Below the pieces are notes generated by a model. The model was given only the letters and a program-made list of their open reading frames with translations. It had not been told where the DNA came from and made no database searches. A stretch of DNA of 64,000 bases from an uncultured Mycobacterium sp. (GTDB lineage: Bacteria > Actinomycetota > Actinomycetes > Mycobacteriales > Mycobacteriaceae). Where the stretch lies: NCBI GenBank assembly GCA_900078375.1, contig FLQS01000023.1, positions 124,001-188,000 on the forward strand, given 5' to 3'. Below, in pieces: positions 56,108 to 64,000 of this stretch (position 1 is its first letter; each line of letters starts with the position of its first letter). Both the position numbers and the translations under genes were made by a program.

Positions 56108-57253
56108 ATGTTCGTCCGGCACCTGTCGCTACGTGACTTTCGGTCGTGGCAACACGTCGAGCTCGAGTTGGCGCCGGGCCGGACGGTCTTCGTCGGTCCC
56201 AACGGTTTCGGAAAGACGAATCTCGTTGAGGCACTCTGGTATTGCGCGACCCTCGGGTCACATCGGGTGGCTACCGACGCGCCGCTGATCCGCGCCGGCG
56301 CCGAACGCGCGGTGGTGTCGGCAATCGTCGTCAACGAGGGCCGCGAGCTGGCGGTTGATATCGAAATCGTGGCGGGCCGGGCGAATAAGGCGCGGCTGAA
56401 CCGTTCACCGGTCCGCAGCACCCGTGAGGTGCTCGGGGCGGTGCGTGCGGTGCTGTTCGCGCCGGAGGATCTTGCCCTGGTGCGTGGCGATCCGGGGGAA
56501 CGCCGCCGGTATCTCGATGAACTCGCTTCGGTGCGTCGGCCGCGGGTTGCCGCGATTCGCGCGGACTATGAAAAAGTGCTCAAGCAGCGGACCGCGCTCT
56601 TGAAATCCGCTGCGGGAGGGCGCTTTCGGGGTGACGTCGGAGTGCTCGAGACACTCGACGTGTGGGACGGTCACCTGGCCGCGCACGGCGCGGAGCTGAT
56701 GGCCGCGCGTATCGAGCTGACCAATCTGCTGGCGCCCGAAGTGGAAAAGGCCTACCAGTTGCTAGCCCCGGCGTCGCGCCCAGCCGCGATCTGCTACCGC
56801 AGCAGCGTCGAGCTGGACGGCACCGGCCAGGACGTCGAGTATCTGGAAGCCGCGCTGTTGGCCGGACTGGCCGCTCGGCGTGGCGCCGAACTGGAACGGG
56901 GTGTGTGTCTGGTCGGGCCGCACCGCGATGACTTGGAATTGCGCCTGGGCGACCAGCCGGCAAAGGGCTTCGCCAGTCACGGCGAATCCTGGTCCATGGC
57001 ACTGGCTTTGCGGCTGGCCTCCTATGAGCTGTTGCGCACCGAGGGCAGTGAACCCGTGCTGATTCTCGACGACGTGTTCGCCGAATTGGACAATTCGCGC
57101 CGGCGCGCGCTGGCCGGCGTCGCCGCTGATGCCGAACAGGTACTCGTCACCGCTGCCGTTGGTGAAGATATCCCGCCGGACTGGGACGCCACCCGAATCG
57201 GGATCGCTCTGCGTGACGACGACGAAGGCCGGATGTCGGAGGTGACCACATGA
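56108..57253 (+). CDS. recF: DNA repair protein RecF
   Basis: The 381-residue SMC-like ATPase loads RecA at single-strand gaps. It shows [15 protein letters not shown] (Walker A, about 29-43), the R-R-Y-L-D-E-L region, and the C-terminal [11 protein letters not shown] Walker B/D-loop. It starts 9 nt after gnd and overlaps dciA by 4 nt. Confidence 0.96.
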   Translation: MFVRHLSLRDFRSWQHVELELAPGRTVFVGPNGFGKTNLVEALWYCATLGSHRVATDAPLIRAGAERAVVSAIVVNEGRELAVDIEIVAGRANKARLNRSPVRSTREVLGAVRAVLFAPEDLALVRGDPGERRRYLDELASVRRPRVAAIRADYEKVLKQRTALLKSAAGGRFRGDVGVLETLDVWDGHLAAHGAELMAARIELTNLLAPEVEKAYQLLAPASRPAAICYRSSVELDGTGQDVEYLEAALLAGLAARRGAELERGVCLVGPHRDDLELRLGDQPAKGFASHGESWSMALALRLASYELLRTEGSEPVLILDDVFAELDNSRRRALAGVAADAEQVLVTAAVGEDIPPDWDATRIGIALRDDDEGRMSEVTT

Positions 57254-57831
57254 CGGAACCCGAGAAAGAGGGAGCCGAGGCGGTCGAACCGACCGGCCCG
57301 CCCGAACACCTCGCCGGACTGGCCGGGATGGATCTGGTGCGCCGCACACTCGAGGAGGCCCGCGGCGCGGCACGCAGTCAGGGTAAGGAGGTCGGCCGCG
57401 GCCGCCGCTCCCCCGGCGCCCGCCGCAGTGCCGAACGAGACGGTCGCCGCCGCTGGTCGGGACCGGGGCCGGACAGCCGCGATCCGCAGCCGGTGGGGAC
57501 GGTGGCCAACGAACTGGCGAAGTCGCGCGGCTGGACACCCAAGGTCGCCGAGGGTGTGGTGTTCGCACAGTGGGCCACGGTGGTCGGCGAGCAGATTGCC
57601 GAGCATGCCGAGCCGACGACACTGCGGGACGGCGTGCTGAGCGTGGCCGCCGAGTCGACGGCCTGGGCGACGCAGCTGCGGATGGTCCAGGCGCAGCTGT
57701 TGGCCAAGATCGCCGCGGCGGTTGGCGACGGGGTGGTGACGGCGCTGAAGATCACCGGTCCGGTGGCTCCGTCATGGCGGAAGGGCAAGCTGCACATCTC
57801 CGGGCGGGGGCCGCGCGACACCTACGGCTGA
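57250..57831 (+). CDS. dciA: DciA (DUF721), DnaB-interacting replication factor (Rv0004 orthologue)
   Basis: The 193-residue protein has a basic, disordered N-terminal half (R-R-S-x-x-A-R-R-S-A) and then the DUF721 domain (about 95-185: [14 protein letters not shown]-x-I-x-G). DciA is the ancestral bacterial factor for helicase operation and is essential in mycobacteria. Its partner DnaB is at 1521-2900 here. It overlaps recF (ATGA). Confidence 0.92.
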   Translation: MTEPEKEGAEAVEPTGPPEHLAGLAGMDLVRRTLEEARGAARSQGKEVGRGRRSPGARRSAERDGRRRWSGPGPDSRDPQPVGTVANELAKSRGWTPKVAEGVVFAQWATVVGEQIAEHAEPTTLRDGVLSVAAESTAWATQLRMVQAQLLAKIAAAVGDGVVTALKITGPVAPSWRKGKLHISGRGPRDTYG

Positions 57832-57936
57832 GCCGCACTACCACAGTCGGCTGACGGCCACGAGACGCGCGCCGGCGAGAGCGTCAAGCGTCAAGACGTA
57901 TGCCGATCCGAGAAATTCCGTGCACGGCGCAACTAG

Positions 57937-60069
<2,133 letters not shown>

Positions 60070-60097
60070 CCCGTCATAGGGACAAAAGAGGAATCAC

Positions 60098-62629
<2,532 letters not shown>

Positions 62630-62659
62630 CGCGGCGAGGCGGACAGGTAAGGAGTGGCG

Positions 62660-63535
62660 GTGAGCGCACCGAACGAGCCGGGCCAACCCGGACCGGGTGC
62701 TAACGGTGGATCCGGCGAGGTTCCGCCCTGGCAACGCGGTGCGGCGCGGGCACGACAAGGCGGTGCACCGCAGCGACCGGCCGGCGAGGGTCAGCCTCGC
62801 CCGCCGGCCCCGCCTTCGGGTCCCCCGTCGAGCATCGAGGCCCGGGTGAACCGGTTCATCACCGGCTCGGCCGCACCCGATCTGTCCGGGTCGGGCGGAC
62901 CACCGCCACCACCGCAGTCCCGGCCCGAGAACGACGCTCCGGCGAACCGTCCGGAACCGCGTCCCGAGCCCCGTCCGGAACCGCGTCCTGAGCCCAGGCC
63001 CGAGCAGCGCACTGAGGTCGCGCGCCCGGAGGGCTACGGCAGCGAGCTGCCGGATCTGTCGGGGTCAACCCCGCCCAAGCCGGTGGCGCAGCAGCGTAAG
63101 CCGGCACCGGAGCAACCCGCGCGTCCGGCCGGGGCAGTTGCCCGGGTTGCGTTGGCGGCCAATCGTTCTCGCGGGCCGGTGCGAGCCAATATGCAGATCC
63201 GGCACATCGATCCGTGGAGCGCGCTGAAGGTGTCGCTGCTGCTGTCGGTGGCGTTGTTCTTCGTGTGGATGGTCGCGGTCGCGCTGCTCTATTTGGTGCT
63301 CGGTGGCATGGGCGTGTGGACCAAGCTCAACAGCAACGTCGGCGACCTGCTGACGGCCACCAGCGGTGGCGGCGGTGAGCTGGTGTCCAGCGGGACGATC
63401 TTCGGCGGCGCGGCGCTGATCGGCCTGGTCAACATCGTGCTGCTCACGGCGATGGCGACCGTCGGGGCGTTCATCTACAACCTCAGCACCGACATTGTCG
63501 GCGGTATCGAGGTCACCCTGGCCGACCGGGACTAG
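62660..63535 (+). CDS. DUF3566 membrane protein (Rv0007 orthologue)
   Basis: The 291-residue protein has a long cytoplasmic, Pro/Gly-rich, low-complexity N-terminus (about 1-175). The DUF3566 domain follows, with [12 protein letters not shown] and two membrane helices (about 192-218 and 245-275). I chose GTG 62660, five nt after AAGGAG. A P-E-P-R tandem repeat (62951-63010) lies in the N-terminus. It is the last gene of the gyrB-gyrA run; its function is unknown. Confidence 0.85.
   Translation: MSAPNEPGQPGPGANGGSGEVPPWQRGAARARQGGAPQRPAGEGQPRPPAPPSGPPSSIEARVNRFITGSAAPDLSGSGGPPPPPQSRPENDAPANRPEPRPEPRPEPRPEPRPEQRTEVARPEGYGSELPDLSGSTPPKPVAQQRKPAPEQPARPAGAVARVALAANRSRGPVRANMQIRHIDPWSALKVSLLLSVALFFVWMVAVALLYLVLGGMGVWTKLNSNVGDLLTATSGGGGELVSSGTIFGGAALIGLVNIVLLTAMATVGAFIYNLSTDIVGGIEVTLADRD
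62948..63010 (+). repeat. Tandem repeat encoding P-E-P-R units
   Basis: A 24-bp unit starting CGTCCGGAACCGCGTCCC is repeated at 62948 and 62972, followed by a diverged copy. It encodes five consecutive P-E-x-R units, an extended polar linker likely to vary in length between strains. Confidence 0.75.
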
Positions 63536-63599
63536 GGCTCGCGGTTTGGGCGCAGCCCTGCGGGTGCGGTAATCTCGGCGCTCGGTCGTATGCAAATAC

Positions 63600-63673
63600 G
63601 GGCCTATAGCTCAGGTGGTTAGAGCGCTTCGCTGATAACGAAGAGGTCGGAGGTTCGAGTCCTCCTAGGCCCA
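63600..63673 (+). tRNA. ileT: tRNA-Ile (anticodon GAT)
   Basis: A 74-nt cloverleaf. The acceptor stem is GGGCCTA/TAGGCCC with discriminator A. The D-arm is TAGCTCAG, the anticodon loop CTGATAA has GAT at 63634-63636, and the T-loop is GGTTCGAGTCC. CCA is not encoded. It is the usual tRNA after gyrA in mycobacteria. Confidence 0.97.
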
Positions 63674-63675
63674 CG

Positions 63676-63795
63676 ATGTCCTGGTCGACGGGAAGGGCGC
63701 CCGTGCGGATTGCACTTCTCTTGGCGGTGATGGCCGTGGGTGTGGCGATCATTCGCCGCCGCCGCGGCGAAGTCTGGCACACCCTCGACGACTGA
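63676..63795 (+). CDS. 39-residue membrane peptide, DLW-39 family candidate
   Basis: The 39-codon frame lies between tRNA-Ile and tRNA-Ala. It encodes M-S-W-S-T-G-R-A-P-V-R-I, a 14-residue hydrophobic helix (A-L-L-L-A-V-M-A-V-G-V-A-I-I), an R-R-R-R anchor, and E-V-W-H-T-L-D-D. Actinobacterial DLW-39 proteins have exactly this length, place and layout, so the call rests on these more than on residue identity. The ATG follows the tRNA-Ile gene by 2 nt, so it would be translated from the processed tRNA transcript. Function unknown. Confidence 0.6.
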   Translation: MSWSTGRAPVRIALLLAVMAVGVAIIRRRRGEVWHTLDD

Positions 63796-63802
63796 GACAT
63801 AG

Positions 63803-63875
63803 GGGGCCTTAGCTCAGTTGGTAGAGCGCTGCCTTTGCAAGGCAGATGTCAGGAGTTCGAATCTCCTAGGCTCCA
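63803..63875 (+). tRNA. alaT: tRNA-Ala (anticodon TGC)
   Basis: A 73-nt cloverleaf. The acceptor stem is GGGGCCT/AGGCTCC with the G3-U70 pair that identifies alanine tRNAs and discriminator A. The D-arm is TAGCTCAGTTGGTAGAGC, the anticodon TGC lies at 63836-63838, and the T-loop is AGTTCGAATCT. CCA is not encoded. Confidence 0.97.
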
Positions 63876-63998
63876 CAAGAATTCACGCAGGCCAGTCGCG
63901 GACTCGTGGCCGAGCATGTTCTGCAAGCTCTTGATGTCGTACACCGCGACTTCCTCCCAGGCGACGTTCTTCTCGATGCGGGGGAACGTTCGGCTGCC
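63849..63998 (-). pseudogene. Possible truncated tyrosine-recombinase C-terminus running off the window
   Basis: A minus-strand frame open to the window edge reads ...V-Y-D-I-K-S-L-Q-N-M-L-G-H-E-S-A-T..., resembling the D-I-K-x-L-Q-x-M-L-G-H-x-S segment of tyrosine integrases. The expected T-x-x-x-Y nucleophile is missing. The last residues come from the tRNA-Ala gene, where the stop lies at 63849. A decayed integrase left at a tRNA attachment site is possible; the match is short, so I hold this loosely. Confidence 0.3.
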
Positions 63999-64000
63999 GC

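Overview
This window is the replication-origin region of a rapidly growing mycobacterium (Mycolicibacterium-like). The evidence is high GC content, the order rpmH-dnaA-dnaN-gnd-recF-dciA-gyrB-gyrA, and a long run of genes recognisable as orthologues of M. tuberculosis Rv3906c-Rv3924c, Rv0001-Rv0007 and Rv0036c-Rv0058. A gnd gene between dnaN and recF, together with the Rv0036c-Rv0058 block lying left of the origin, fits rapid growers as I remember them. There is no rRNA, insertion sequence or CRISPR array. The window ends with tRNA-Ile and tRNA-Ala.

Layout. 1-1358: a MerR regulator start (truncated by the window edge), diverging from an NTF2-like/SDR gene pair. 1521-10433 (mostly minus strand): dnaB, rplI, rpsR, ssb, rpsF, a DJ-1/PfpI protein, a GT87-like membrane protein, ponA1 and a DUF5318 protein. 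10546-14229: a DUF1707 protein, a PadR regulator, ino1 and an alpha/beta hydrolase. 14305-24262: a metabolic segment with a PhoX-like protein, an F420-type oxidoreductase, P450, GntR, an amino-acid ABC transporter, MarR, glucosylglycerate hydrolase and an SDR. 24272-32422: leuS, an Mtc28-like antigen, membrane proteins, a BASS transporter, YqgE, an MFS protein and a DinB-like protein. 32596-46000: a DxDxDG-repeat protein, pcnA, mutT4, a DUF6049 protein, murJ, sigM with a shortened anti-sigma remnant, trxB, trxC, cwlM and a Rv3916c-like protein. 46229-51378 (minus strand): parB, parA, rsmG, jag, yidC, yidD, rnpA and rpmH, with two parS sites. 51379-63535: the origin, dnaA, dnaN, gnd, recF, dciA, gyrB, gyrA and a DUF3566 protein. 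63600-64000: tRNA-Ile, a 39-residue membrane peptide, tRNA-Ala, and a possible recombinase tail running off the window.

How the genes work together. Replication initiation (DnaA), helicase and its loading factor (DnaB, DciA), clamp (DnaN), SSB, repair (RecF), supercoiling (GyrAB) and segregation (ParAB/parS) sit within 62 kb. A second group builds and regulates peptidoglycan (PonA1, MurJ with its pseudokinase, CwlM). A third handles membrane insertion and ribosome assembly (YidC, YidD, Jag, RnpA, RpmH, RpsF/RpsR/RplI).

Most notable signals. A perfect mycobacterial LexA (SOS) box lies just upstream of dnaB, next to a cluster of DnaA-box-like 9-mers. The SigM anti-sigma gene lacks its N-terminal sigma-binding part. 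A MerR-type divergent promoter pair has 19-bp spacers and a predicted leaderless transcript. A perfect 9-5-9 palindrome lies between P450 and GntR. Two mutually exclusive hairpins lie between trxC and cwlM. A truncated recombinase-like reading frame ends inside tRNA-Ala. Many genes have a TANNNT -10 box 6-8 nt before the start codon, which predicts leaderless mRNAs.
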